The notes under the pieces were generated by a model. That model was not told the DNA's origin, did not search any database, and saw only the letters and a list, made by a program, of their open reading frames with translations. From CAZJHX01 sp964545715 (GTDB taxonomy: Bacteria > Myxococcota_A > UBA9042 > GCA-2863065), in NCBI GenBank assembly GCA_964545715.1, contig CAZJHX010000021.1, forward strand, positions 1 to 64,000: a DNA stretch of 64,000 nucleotides, given 5' to 3'. This document shows positions 25,877 through 34,315 of this stretch, one piece after another. Each line of letters begins with the position of its first letter. Within the stretch, counting starts at the first letter, position 1. The position numbers and the translations under genes were made by a program.

Positions 25877-27439
25877 GTCCGGCGCAGAGGGTCCGGCGCC
25901 CATCGGCGTACCGTAGACGCGGGCGGCGGGCGGCGGTTGCACGCCCAGGCGGCGGGCTCCGTAGCGGGCCATGCCGCCGAGATAGTGCAGGCCGAACGCA
26001 AGGTGGTCGGGGCTGAAGTTGACCAGACCGTTGACCAGATCGGCCGCCATGCCAGCGCCGTAAGCGGCCGCGGCGGGCCACCGCTCGAACCAGGAGGGCG
26101 GTACGCTGCCGCGGAGGTTCTCGGGCAGCAGCGGCATCAGCCGGAAGAGGACCTCGTGGGCCTGATACATGGCGCGCTCGTCGTCTGCAACGTGGCCGCT
26201 GAGGTGGTAGCCCATGTCGTGGCCTTCTTCGATGCGATTGACATCGGCGTCGGTCAGCAGGCCGGCCTGGCGGGCGGCCGCCATCATCTCGGTGCCGGGA
26301 AAGAAGGTCGCCCAGAAGGTGTCGATGCGCGTCGGCGTGCGGGCAGCATAAAGCTCGCGTGCCTGCTGTTGGGCGGCGTGCGGCTCGCCGGGGAGACCGA
26401 AGATGTGGTCGGCTTTGAGCTTGATGCCGTGCTTGTGCAGGGCGTCCATGGCGCGCTCCACGTGGGCGCTGCTCTCCCGGCGGCGCAGCGTCTCGCTCTT
26501 GAAGTCCTCATCTGCGGACTGCACGCCCATCTGGGTCCAGGTGCAGCCGGCCTCCGCCAGCCACCCGGCGCGCTCGTCGTCCATGTGCTGCGGATGGGTG
26601 AGGCACTGAAACGGCACGCCGACCTCGCGCTTGTAGCGCTGCAGAAACGGCTTCAGCCACTTGCGGTTGACCGTGAAGATGTCGTCCTCAAAGTCCACGA
26701 AGCGGATGCGATAGCGGCGCTTGGCGGCGACCAGCTCACCGATCATGTGGTCGACGGAGCGCGTGCGTACGTACTTGCCGCGCGGGCCGTCGGGCAGCCG
26801 GGCGAAGAAGTTGTTGAAGCAGAAAGTACAGCGGTAGGGGCAGCCGCGCGACGCCATGGTGATGTAGAGGTCACCGATGCGGATGTGGTCTTCCCACAGC
26901 TGCTTGTCGAACCATGGCAGCGAGTCCAGGTCCTGCACAAAGCCCGCCTGGGGGCCGCGCACCAGGGTGCCGTCGACTGCGTGGTACCGAATATTGGGGA
27001 TGGGCCCGGCCGGTCCGCCCTTCTCCAGAGAGCGCAGCAGGCTGGGAAACGCCACATCGCCCTCGCCGACACAGACGTAATCGACCTCGGGACACGCCAG
27101 CACCCGGTCGGGCACGGCCGACGGGTGGACACCGCCAAAAACGACCTTCAGCCCGTCGATGCGCTCCTTGGCCTCTCGCGCGATCTCCAGCATCCATGGA
27201 TGCAGGTTCGTGATCACCGAGCACGCCAGCACCTGCGGCTGCTGCTCGACAATCGCGTCGATGACGGACGCGCGGTCGTCAAACAGCTCCGCCAGCGGTG
27301 GGATGTGCAGCTGGTAGCGGTCGTGAAAAAGCGCTGCACTGAACGCCAGACCGACCTGATGACCGTCGCGCCGGCAGATGGCGGCCAGCAGGCTCACGGA
27401 GAGCTGTTCGCATCCGGCAGCGACAAAGGTAATTCGCAT
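25832..27439 (-). CDS. B12-binding-type radical SAM protein
   Basis: The 535-residue protein has an N-terminal Rossmann-like cobalamin-binding-type domain (residues 1-165: VVFGGVHPSAVPDRVL, YVCVGEGDVAFP), which lacks an obvious DxHxxG cobalamin-histidine motif. The radical SAM core has C200, C204 and C207 (SRGCPYRCTFC) with the usual SRGCP prefix, and FVDFEDDIFTVN is typical of this class. The C-terminus is helical. Family members methylate or rearrange unreactive carbons, for example in natural products. It is divergent from the radical SAM gene at 27487 with a 47-base gap, and TATGCT (27448-27453) lies eight bases before its ATG. It is likely one tailoring enzyme of the island. Confidence 0.85.
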   Translation of the reverse strand: MRITFVAAGCEQLSVSLLAAICRRDGHQVGLAFSAALFHDRYQLHIPPLAELFDDRASVIDAIVEQQPQVLACSVITNLHPWMLEIAREAKERIDGLKVVFGGVHPSAVPDRVLACPEVDYVCVGEGDVAFPSLLRSLEKGGPAGPIPNIRYHAVDGTLVRGPQAGFVQDLDSLPWFDKQLWEDHIRIGDLYITMASRGCPYRCTFCFNNFFARLPDGPRGKYVRTRSVDHMIGELVAAKRRYRIRFVDFEDDIFTVNRKWLKPFLQRYKREVGVPFQCLTHPQHMDDERAGWLAEAGCTWTQMGVQSADEDFKSETLRRRESSAHVERAMDALHKHGIKLKADHIFGLPGEPHAAQQQARELYAARTPTRIDTFWATFFPGTEMMAAARQAGLLTDADVNRIEEGHDMGYHLSGHVADDERAMYQAHEVLFRLMPLLPENLRGSVPPSWFERWPAAAAYGAGMAADLVNGLVNFSPDHLAFGLHYLGGMARYGARRLGVQPPPAARVYGTPMGAGPSAPDSLQSQPDQPQNRVA

Positions 27440-27447
27440 TGGGCAAG

Positions 27448-27453
27448 AGCATA
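27448..27453 (-). promoter_or_regulatory. Putative -10 element before the B12 radical SAM gene
   Basis: TATGCT on the minus strand ends eight bases before the ATG at 27439, with no ribosome site between. It lies in the short divergent gap with the gene at 27487. Confidence 0.35.
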
Positions 27454-27486
27454 GCCGTGGTTTCTTGGTACAACAAACGGCACGCA

Positions 27487-28434
27487 ATGAACGACATCAT
27501 CGCCAGGCTGCAGTCTCGACAGGAGCGGATCCACGTAAACCTCGGCCCCGTGTGCAACAACAACTGCATCTTCTGCATGGAGGAGGACCGCGAGGAGCGC
27601 GAGCGCGTCAACGGCGCCATCGGCCCCGACCAGGTCACGCAGATTCTGCACAAGAACCAGGGCGCCGAAGAGGTGTGCTTCACGTCCGGGGAGCCGACGA
27701 TGGTGGCCGGACTGCCGCTGTACGTCGCACAGGCGCGCGACCTGGGCTACGTCAAGCGCAGCGTCATGACCAACGGACGCCGCCTCAGCTACGCCTCCTA
27801 TCTGCGCAAGCTGGTCCTGGCCGGCATGAACTTCTTCTACATCTCGATCCACGGCCACAACGCCAAGCTGCACGACGCCCTGGTGCGCACCAAGGGCGCG
27901 TTTGAGCAGACGGTCGCGGGCCTGAAGAACGTGGCCGCCATGCGCCGCTTCGGGGTCAGCCTGCACACCAGCACCGTCGTGACCCGCCGCAACGTGGGTC
28001 ACCTGGGCGAGATCTACGCCTTTTTGCGCGAGGCCGGCGTCCAACAGGTCGTGTTCAACGTCATGCAGGCCAACGGGCGCGCCGACACCCACTTTGAGCG
28101 CATCTTTCCGCCCTACACCGAGATCGTCGCGGAGATGCAGCGGTTTTTGGCGGCGTGCGACGAGGCGCAGCCCGACGCGTTTCTCGTGGACATCCCGCTG
28201 TGCACCACCGAGGGCAAGCTGCCGGACCACAACCGCGGCTACGTCGAGCGCTACGTGCACTATGAGCTGATCGAGGACGGCCTGATGCCGGTCGCGCGCG
28301 CCGATTTGGACGACGCGCAGCGTATCAAGCGGCCCGAGTGCGCCGGCTGCCGCCACAACGACTCGTGCGAGGGCGTGTGGCGAAACTACATCTCCCGCAT
28401 GGGCTGGGACGAGTTCGAGCCCGTCACGCGTTGA
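27487..28434 (+). CDS. Radical SAM protein with C-terminal CxxC-type cluster (Hxs-island enzyme)
   Basis: The 315-residue protein has radical SAM cysteines C23, C27 and C30 (GPVCNNNCIFC). The usual GGEPT is SGEPT (residues 67-71), so the first Gly of the SAM-binding motif is replaced. It carries the block MTNGRRLSY...ISIHGHNAKLHDALVRTKGAFEQT, shared almost word for word with the proteins at 29466 and 41505. The C-terminal CAGCRHNDSCEGVW may hold part of an auxiliary cluster. I chose the second in-frame ATG so that the gene does not overlap its divergent neighbour. Together with its relatives it probably modifies a peptide. Confidence 0.82.
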   Translation: MNDIIARLQSRQERIHVNLGPVCNNNCIFCMEEDREERERVNGAIGPDQVTQILHKNQGAEEVCFTSGEPTMVAGLPLYVAQARDLGYVKRSVMTNGRRLSYASYLRKLVLAGMNFFYISIHGHNAKLHDALVRTKGAFEQTVAGLKNVAAMRRFGVSLHTSTVVTRRNVGHLGEIYAFLREAGVQQVVFNVMQANGRADTHFERIFPPYTEIVAEMQRFLAACDEAQPDAFLVDIPLCTTEGKLPDHNRGYVERYVHYELIEDGLMPVARADLDDAQRIKRPECAGCRHNDSCEGVWRNYISRMGWDEFEPVTR

Positions 28435-28441
28435 CGCAAGC

Positions 28442-29476
28442 ATGCAGCGCGCAATCTTCGCCTTTTTCGTGGCCCTGACCTGGGCCGTCCCGGCCTCCGC
28501 CGCCGATGACACACACGTCTTCGCGGCGCTCGACGCCGTGGGTCCGCTGGACGGGCACAAGTACGATCCACGCCCGGTCATACGGGCCGTCAACATGCTC
28601 CAGCCGCTGGGCCACCAGGCCGGCGTCGCCCTGTTGCGCCGATACCTGGCCAAGCACGGCCGCGCGCTGCACGCCGGACCGCCCAGCGCGCTGTTTGTGG
28701 TGTTGAGAACCCTGTTTGAGCCACCGCCGGCATCGGGGTCGCCACCCACGGACGCCTGCACGCCGGCCCAGCGAGACTTTGCGGCCGGCGGCTGCCTGCG
28801 CCCGCCAAGATTGGGAGCGCCACATCCACCAGCGCCCAAAGACCTGCGCTCGCTGCGATATCCGGCCTTCATCCTGGGCGATGTACCGCTGAGCCTGGTC
28901 TCCGGCTACATGTTGGGCGGCCAGCCCGAGCCGCTCAGCATGCACCTGGATTCGCTGAACAAATACGCCTATTGGCGCACGAGCATGCTGCACCCGAAGT
29001 CGGCAGGCGCGGTGCGATATCTGTTCATGCACTACGGTGGGTGGCCCCTCAACTCGCAGGTCGGAAAGATGGTCGAGGCGCAGCTCAAGCGCATCGAGCG
29101 CCCGGTGCAGCTCCCGTGCGTGAGAGTGGGCCTGCATTGCCTCCCGCAGTCCGCCAAGAGCACCCAGGAGATCACGGCGTCGTTCGGACTGGCGCCGCCC
29201 CCGCCCGTGGTGGAGCTGAAGGGCGGGGACAAGCGGTTGTTCATCGCGTTCTTGGAGGTGCCGACCGACAGCGAGTCATACATCGACGTGGCCGGCTGGT
29301 CGTACTCCGCTCATTTCTCGGAGTGGCGGCTGTTCTCGACCCAGCTGGTCTATGACGCCGTCACGCTCAAGGCCGCGATCGACGCCAAGCGCGGCGTCCT
29401 GGTGTTGACGGACGCCCGCGGCCGCGAGAGCGTCGTCGTGCCCCTGGGCAACATCCCGCACTCCGCTAAGCGGTGA
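28442..29476 (+). CDS. Secreted protein of unknown function
   Basis: The 344-residue protein starts seven bases after the previous stop and has a clear signal peptide cleaved after ASAADD (FFVALTWAVPASA). I recognise no domain. It has a Pro-rich middle (FEPPPASGSPP) with few Cys and a C-terminal beta region. Its 3' end overlaps the convergent radical SAM gene by 11 bases. Co-transcription with the radical SAM gene at 27487 suggests a linked role, but this is only positional. Confidence 0.65.
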   Translation: MQRAIFAFFVALTWAVPASAADDTHVFAALDAVGPLDGHKYDPRPVIRAVNMLQPLGHQAGVALLRRYLAKHGRALHAGPPSALFVVLRTLFEPPPASGSPPTDACTPAQRDFAAGGCLRPPRLGAPHPPAPKDLRSLRYPAFILGDVPLSLVSGYMLGGQPEPLSMHLDSLNKYAYWRTSMLHPKSAGAVRYLFMHYGGWPLNSQVGKMVEAQLKRIERPVQLPCVRVGLHCLPQSAKSTQEITASFGLAPPPPVVELKGGDKRLFIAFLEVPTDSESYIDVAGWSYSAHFSEWRLFSTQLVYDAVTLKAAIDAKRGVLVLTDARGRESVVVPLGNIPHSAKR

Positions 29477-31205
29477 CAGGCTGCATCGCGACGTACCCAT
29501 GGGCGCGAACATAGTTGATGTGCAGCCCCTCGCACTCGGCGTCAAAGCGGCAGGTCCGGCAGCGATGGCTCTTGGTCTGGTACCTGTCGCGGATGTAATG
29601 GTCAGCGTAACCGAACAGATCGGGCACGGCGGCTTGCCGCAGTGGATTCAGCGCCCCCAGCTTGGACAGCTCGCCGCGCAGCGCCCGGTCCTTGGCGGGG
29701 TCGCCGATGCTCAGGTCCGACAGCGCCTTGAGAATGGACGTGCGGCCGCCGGTATCGCCCGGTGTCGGGGCCTGCGGATCCGGCGCCTCGGTCCGCAGCA
29801 TGGTCACGTCCAGCACGCGCAGCCGCGGTCGGGTGGCGCGCCCGGTGATGCAGGTGGGAACACCCTCGACGGGGACCTGCGCGGTGTACGCGCTGAAGAA
29901 CTCCTGCAGGTCCGGATCCTGGCGCTCGGAGTCGCTGGCCCGGTCGTGGCTCGGCAGCGCCAGAGCCAGCCGGAGATGGCCGTCGGGGTAGTTGGCCTGC
30001 AGCCAGGCCGCCATGGTCTGGTCCAGCCGGACCGTCACCTCAAAGTCAGCCTCCAGCGCCAGCAGCGTCTCCGCCTGCGCCGGGGTTGCCGCGACTGCTC
30101 GCACTATCCGGCCCATGACCGCCGCGTCCAGCGCCGAGTAATCGTCCAGCTGCAGGATCAGCGGCCGCTCCGCAACCCGCGAAACGATGGACAAAGCCTC
30201 GGTCACGTCCCCAGCGACCACCCATGCCGGGGCACCCTCTTCAACGACTCCCGCAGGCCACGACGCATCGCCCGGCCGCACCCGCAGCGCATCAAAGTCG
30301 GCGCCGTCCAGCCGGGTCAGCGTGTCGTCCAGCGCGTCGCAGAACGGCTGCAGATAACACCGATCACAGCGCGCCGGCTCCCGACAGCTGAGCGGCACAC
30401 CCCGCGTCAGCCACAGCTCGTACTCCTCAAAGCGCCCGCGCGCCTCGTCGTGCAGCTTGTGTGGGTCCTGGATGAGGTGCTCGTAGCCCTCCAGGTAGGG
30501 CGGCGGAAAGCGGTTGAACCAGATGTGCAGATCGGGCTCTTCGCTGCGCTTCAACGCCGCCTGGATGTAGGGCATGGCCTCGTCGATGTCGTACATCAGC
30601 GAGTCGCGATGCTTCTCTTCCCAGGCGCTGCCGAACGGGATCAGATGCAGCAGGTCGAACTCGCGCACGCCCAGCGCGATAAAGCGGTCCAGCAGCTCGG
30701 GCAGCCGCTTGACGTTGCCCTTGTTGAGGCACACGTCCATGTTCACGATCGGCCGGCCGTCCGCCAGCGCCAGCTCGATGGCGCGCACCTCTTCGTCGAA
30801 GGCGCCCTTGACCCCGACCAGCGCGTCGTGGACCCGCGCGTTGTGGCCGTGCACCGAGAAGGTGATCTCCTGCAGCCCGGCGCTCAGCGCCCGATCCAAA
30901 AACTCGGGATACGAGAACATGCGACCGTTGGTCACCGTCTGGATGCGCCGATAACCCGCCAGGCGCCCGTACCGCACAAACTTCACAAAGTGCGGATGGA
31001 TGGTCGGCTCGCCACCGGACAGGATCAGCCGCGTATCCCCACGGCGCCGGCCCTCGATGATGCGGGCTTTGATCTCCGCCTCCTCGCCCTCGGTGCCGTT
31101 GTGCGCCAGCGTGTCCAGGCAAAAGACGCACATGTTGTTGCATCGGCTGGTCAGGCGGATCCAGTTGCGCCGCTCATGGGCCGCCTCCTCGCGGATCAGG
31201 CTCAT
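29466..31205 (-). CDS. Radical SAM protein with long C-terminal extension and terminal CxxC cluster
   Basis: The 579-residue protein has C22, C26 and C29 (SRCNNMCVFC), GGEPT at 64-68, and the block VTNGRMFSY...FSVHGHNARVHDALVGVKGAF shared with other island enzymes. After the core, CREPARCDRCYLQPFC marks a first auxiliary Cys cluster. A region of about 200 residues with no recognisable fold follows, then a second cluster near the end (HRCRTCRFDAECEGLH). The ATG overlaps the stop of the radical SAM-methyltransferase gene (ATGA), so the pair is translationally coupled. The duplicated C-terminal cluster suggests a second, decayed domain. Confidence 0.85.
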   Translation of the reverse strand: MSLIREEAAHERRNWIRLTSRCNNMCVFCLDTLAHNGTEGEEAEIKARIIEGRRRGDTRLILSGGEPTIHPHFVKFVRYGRLAGYRRIQTVTNGRMFSYPEFLDRALSAGLQEITFSVHGHNARVHDALVGVKGAFDEEVRAIELALADGRPIVNMDVCLNKGNVKRLPELLDRFIALGVREFDLLHLIPFGSAWEEKHRDSLMYDIDEAMPYIQAALKRSEEPDLHIWFNRFPPPYLEGYEHLIQDPHKLHDEARGRFEEYELWLTRGVPLSCREPARCDRCYLQPFCDALDDTLTRLDGADFDALRVRPGDASWPAGVVEEGAPAWVVAGDVTEALSIVSRVAERPLILQLDDYSALDAAVMGRIVRAVAATPAQAETLLALEADFEVTVRLDQTMAAWLQANYPDGHLRLALALPSHDRASDSERQDPDLQEFFSAYTAQVPVEGVPTCITGRATRPRLRVLDVTMLRTEAPDPQAPTPGDTGGRTSILKALSDLSIGDPAKDRALRGELSKLGALNPLRQAAVPDLFGYADHYIRDRYQTKSHRCRTCRFDAECEGLHINYVRAHGYVAMQPVTA

Positions 31206-33067
31206 ACCGACTCCAGGGCCGGACGCCGCAGCTGCAACACCCACTGATTGCTGCCGCCGGGCATCACCGGCGTCGACTCGACCGTCACCAGACCGGCCGT
31301 TTCGGCCACGGCGCGGGCGTCGGCCACGGTGTCGTTGCGAAAGTGCTCAAAAGCGGCGTCGCTGCCCTCGGCGCGATCCGCCTGCGCGGGCGTGCGCACC
31401 AGGGCAAACGCCACGTTGTCGACGATAAGCATGCGTCCGCCCGGCCTCAACCCCGCCATAAGCTTCGACAGCACGTCGGCCGGTCGCTCCAGGTGGTTCC
31501 AGCTGCGCAGGATCAGCACGTGATCGAGCGACTGGGGCTCCACAGCGACATCCTCGATCCGCCGCGCGTCGACCGTGGCCCACGGGTGCGCCGCCTGAAA
31601 CGCCGCCGCGCGCTCGGCGTCCGGCTCCACCGCGGTGTAGCGCATCTGTTGCTTGCGGGCTGCCAGCACCTCGGTCACGCGCCCCTCGCCGCAGCCGACG
31701 TCCAGCACGTCGCCCTCCAGACCCTCCAACAGCCCGAGCACCTGCCGCTCGGCCTGCCCGAACACGTCGCCTGGGGCGGCCTCAAAGCAGCGCGCACAGC
31801 CGGCCGCCACCGGACACGCCGTGCAGACCTCGGTTTGCCGCAGCAGCTGTAAATCGGCGCTGAAATCATCGACCGCCGGCTTGTCGCTGGCGTCCAGGTA
31901 CAGCTGCGCCGCCGCCCACTTCACCTGGCCGATCTCCTCGTCTGAGAAGTCGCGCGTGTGGGTCCGATAGACGCCCATGCGCTCGCCCTCCAGCACAAAC
32001 AGCTGGCGGCCGCGGTCGTAGGGGCTGACCGAAAATGCGACGGGGCACGGCGCCCCTTCAGGCCACGCCACATCGCGCTCGTGGACGTAATGAAAGGCGT
32101 TGGACCGAGGCCCGCGACGCGGCTTGAGCTCGGCATCCGAGTGCTGGTCGAAGTACGGCCGATACAGACCGGGACACGCGCCGCGCAGGCTGCAGCCGAA
32201 GCACGCCTCGGTGTGGACCTTGGCCACGTCGTCCACCGGAAAGAAGTCGGGCTCGTCCACCTCGATCATCGTAGCGAAGCCGTGGGTCTTCAGGTCGTCA
32301 TAGATGTGCTCGTGTCCGTCGTCCAGCAGGCAAAACGGGATGCCGTCGTGCGCAAAGCGGGGCGCGGCGCCGATCGACTTGCCGTATGCGATGGCCGCGT
32401 TCACCCGCTCGGCCACCTGGGACACCGGCGCGATCACCGCGTCAAAGCGATGCCCCGCTGCGCCCTTGGGCTGGGCCATGGAGAACTTCAGCGTCAGATC
32501 GTCATAGCCCGCGAGCAGGTCCACCAGCGCGTTGAGGTGCTCGACGTTGGTCCGCGTCACGACGCAGTTGACGGTCAGGTCCAGGCCGCGCCCGCTCAGC
32601 ACGCCGACCGCGCCAAAAGTCTCCTCGAAGCACGGGGCGCGCACCATGGCGTTGTGGATCTTAGCAGTGCCCCCATGCAGCGACATATACACGTAGGCCA
32701 GCCGGTATTTGGCCAGCCGGTCCACCAGGGCCGGATACGACAGCATGCGTCCGTTGGTGACCAGGCCGAAGTCCATGCCGCGCAATGCGCTGTGCTGCGC
32801 CCACGTCACCAGGCGCGGGCGCATCGTCGGCTCGCCGCCGGACAACACCACCATCGTGTGCCCCAGCTGCGACGCGCGCTCGATTTTGCGATGCACGTTC
32901 TCCACCGTGTCTTCGATGTGCCGAAGCTCGGCCGTGTGGCAGAACGAGCAGTGGTTGTTGCAGCCGTAGCCGACCTTGATGAGTGCCTTCACGTTGCACG
33001 GTTTTACCGTTCGCGCCGGGGTGGTGGCAAACGGCGGCTTCTGTTGACTGCCGTCGTGCACGCGCAT
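31202..33067 (-). CDS. Radical SAM-methyltransferase fusion protein
   Basis: The 621-residue protein has radical SAM cysteines C36, C40 and C43 (GYGCNNHCSFC), GGEPT from residue 77, and VTNGRMLSYPALV...MSLHGGTAKIHNAM. A Cys cluster (CFGCSLRGACPG) follows, then a second one (CTACPVAAGCARC). From residue 452 a class I SAM-dependent methyltransferase starts with GDVLDVGCGEGRVTE (motif I) and continues with LRPGGRMLIVDN. It combines radical chemistry and methyl transfer on one chain. It is divergent from the Tat protein/HxsD cassette, and a perfect inverted repeat lies in the gap. The ATG at 33067 is plausible, but in-frame GTGs near residues 21-27 could be used. Confidence 0.88.
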   Translation of the reverse strand: MRVHDGSQQKPPFATTPARTVKPCNVKALIKVGYGCNNHCSFCHTAELRHIEDTVENVHRKIERASQLGHTMVVLSGGEPTMRPRLVTWAQHSALRGMDFGLVTNGRMLSYPALVDRLAKYRLAYVYMSLHGGTAKIHNAMVRAPCFEETFGAVGVLSGRGLDLTVNCVVTRTNVEHLNALVDLLAGYDDLTLKFSMAQPKGAAGHRFDAVIAPVSQVAERVNAAIAYGKSIGAAPRFAHDGIPFCLLDDGHEHIYDDLKTHGFATMIEVDEPDFFPVDDVAKVHTEACFGCSLRGACPGLYRPYFDQHSDAELKPRRGPRSNAFHYVHERDVAWPEGAPCPVAFSVSPYDRGRQLFVLEGERMGVYRTHTRDFSDEEIGQVKWAAAQLYLDASDKPAVDDFSADLQLLRQTEVCTACPVAAGCARCFEAAPGDVFGQAERQVLGLLEGLEGDVLDVGCGEGRVTEVLAARKQQMRYTAVEPDAERAAAFQAAHPWATVDARRIEDVAVEPQSLDHVLILRSWNHLERPADVLSKLMAGLRPGGRMLIVDNVAFALVRTPAQADRAEGSDAAFEHFRNDTVADARAVAETAGLVTVESTPVMPGGSNQWVLQLRRPALESV

Positions 33068-33077
33068 ACGATGATTC

Positions 33078-33099
33078 AGGAGTCCTCGGGAGGACTCCT
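33078..33099. promoter_or_regulatory. Perfect inverted repeat in the divergent promoter of the Hxs-like cassette
   Basis: Two ten-base arms, AGGAGTCCTC and GAGGACTCCT, are separated by GG. The site lies between the radical SAM-methyltransferase gene (start 33067, minus) and the Tat protein gene (start 33122, plus). It could be a dimeric regulator's operator for both operons or an RNA hairpin. No regulator gene is in the island. Confidence 0.55.
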
Positions 33100-33121
33100 A
33101 GCAGCGTTTCCAGGAGTGATG

Positions 33122-33607
33122 ATGCCCGAGAAGATGACCCGGCGAGTGTTCGTATCGGCCACCGCTGTGGGTGCCGTCTCCGTGGCCGCCTGGGGCGTGT
33201 CCAGGTTCAGCGGCAACGGCACACCGAACACCGAGCCGGCGTCACAGGCCGTCGACACGTCCGGGCTGAAGCGGCTGATCGCGCCGCACGGCACCGGCGC
33301 GACCATCGCCGGCGCCACGCTGGTCGGCCTGACGATCGACCCCAAACGCACCGCGGTGATCGACCTGAAGCGGCCCGACGGACAACAGTTTCGTGTCGAG
33401 GTCTGCCGCCTGAACGGCGACGAGGGCGCCATCGCGACCACACAACATTACGCGCTGTATCTGCGTAACGGCGGCGACGGATCCAAAGACACCGAAGAGC
33501 TCGAGGGCTTGGCGCTGATGGCGCTGGGCGAGGCGATTCGCGCCAACGAGGCATCCACGCCGCAGCTGGATCTGATCTCCAAAAAAGAGCTGTGGTCGGG
33601 CGCGTGA
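33122..33607 (+). CDS. Tat-signal protein of the Hxs-like cassette
   Basis: The 161-residue protein has twin arginines R7-R8 in MTRRVFVSATAVGAVSVAAW, a good Tat signal followed by a hydrophobic core. The rest is a small alpha/beta domain (GATLVGLTIDPKRTAVIDL, then CRLNGDEGAIATTQHYALYL) that I do not recognise. I chose the second of two adjacent ATGs for spacing to GGAG (33113-33116). Its stop overlaps the GTG start of the HxsD-like gene. Tat export implies it folds, or receives a cofactor or modification, in the cytoplasm before export. It could be the exported acceptor or a partner of the matured peptide; this is inference. Confidence 0.75.
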   Translation: MPEKMTRRVFVSATAVGAVSVAAWGVSRFSGNGTPNTEPASQAVDTSGLKRLIAPHGTGATIAGATLVGLTIDPKRTAVIDLKRPDGQQFRVEVCRLNGDEGAIATTQHYALYLRNGGDGSKDTEELEGLALMALGEAIRANEASTPQLDLISKKELWSGA

Positions 33608-34080
33608 CAACCCAGATGGACATCGTGGCGGACGAGAACAAGGTGGTGCTGCGCGCCGATACGCGGGCATATCCGCAGGACGCGATCATGTCGGCCGCGT
33701 ACGCCTTTGTCGGCCGCTGTTATGTGCTGCTGGACGTCGATGAGCCGGACTCGCTGCGCGTCAGCCTGACGGGTCGCGACATTCTGCCGACCGAGGCCCT
33801 GCGCGCGCTGGGCGGAGAGTTCGGCAACGAGCTGTTGGCGCAGACGATTCGACAGCGGATCGTGGAGCAGAACGCGCCGCTGATCGGTCAAGTGGTCGGC
33901 CGCGCGGTAGCCGGTGCGCGACCTGCCCCGGCCCCGCCACAGCCCGAGCCGGCGTTTGACCTGTCGGAGCTGGAGGCCCTGGACCTGGAGGACGAGCCGT
34001 TTGACGATCCGCTCGGCATCGCCATGTCCTGGGAGGACAAATACGCCAAGGACAAGGGCAAGGGTGACGCCAGCCCATGA
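33604..34080 (+). CDS. hxsD: HxsD-like protein (His-Xaa-Ser system)
   Basis: The 158-residue protein starts at a GTG overlapping the previous stop (GTGA). Residues 14-103 fit the HxsD family of the His-Xaa-Ser system: a beta strand, YPQDAIMSAAYAFVGRCYV, a second strand pair, and GGEFGNELLAQTIRQRIVEQ. The last element matches the family's N-x-LL-D/x-x-x-R helix. A Pro linker (residues 106-116) leads to an acidic then Lys-rich tail not usual in the family. HxsD is known only as a conserved partner of the two radical SAM maturases; a peptide-binding role is inference. ATGA overlap with the next gene keeps stoichiometry fixed. Assignment is from memory of the family pattern. Confidence 0.72.
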   Translation: MTTQMDIVADENKVVLRADTRAYPQDAIMSAAYAFVGRCYVLLDVDEPDSLRVSLTGRDILPTEALRALGGEFGNELLAQTIRQRIVEQNAPLIGQVVGRAVAGARPAPAPPQPEPAFDLSELEALDLEDEPFDDPLGIAMSWEDKYAKDKGKGDASP

Positions 34081-34313
34081 CTGACGCGACCGCCCGGCTG
34101 ACGCTGAACACCGCGCTGTACGAGCGTGCGGCTGTGGAGTCCGCGGCCGCCACGTTTGCCGAGTTTGCGACCATCGAGATCGCACCGGCGGGCGGTGAGC
34201 CGACTATCGAGTTGAGCATCCAGGCCCATCCGGGGTACGCATTGAGCGATGTCGTCGGCGAGCTGGGCAACCACGCGCTGGTGTCCACGATCGACATCCG
34301 AAGAGGAGTGTGA
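34077..34313 (+). CDS. Small HxsD-like paralog
   Basis: The 78-residue protein overlaps the preceding gene by ATGA. Its layout copies the core of the HxsD-like protein. LTLNTALYERAAVESAAATF aligns with VVLRADTRAYPQDAIMSAAY, and VGELGNHALVSTIDIRR aligns with GGEFGNELLAQTIRQR. It ends where that helix would continue, so it is a shortened duplicate. The pair may form a heterodimer that presents the peptide to the maturases. No other family came to mind. Confidence 0.68.
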   Translation: MTDATARLTLNTALYERAAVESAAATFAEFATIEIAPAGGEPTIELSIQAHPGYALSDVVGELGNHALVSTIDIRRGV

Positions 34314-34315
34314 CG

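Noticed and set aside
29499..31247. 582-codon open frame on the plus strand
   Set aside because: Antisense to a radical SAM gene with intact Cys and GGEPT motifs.
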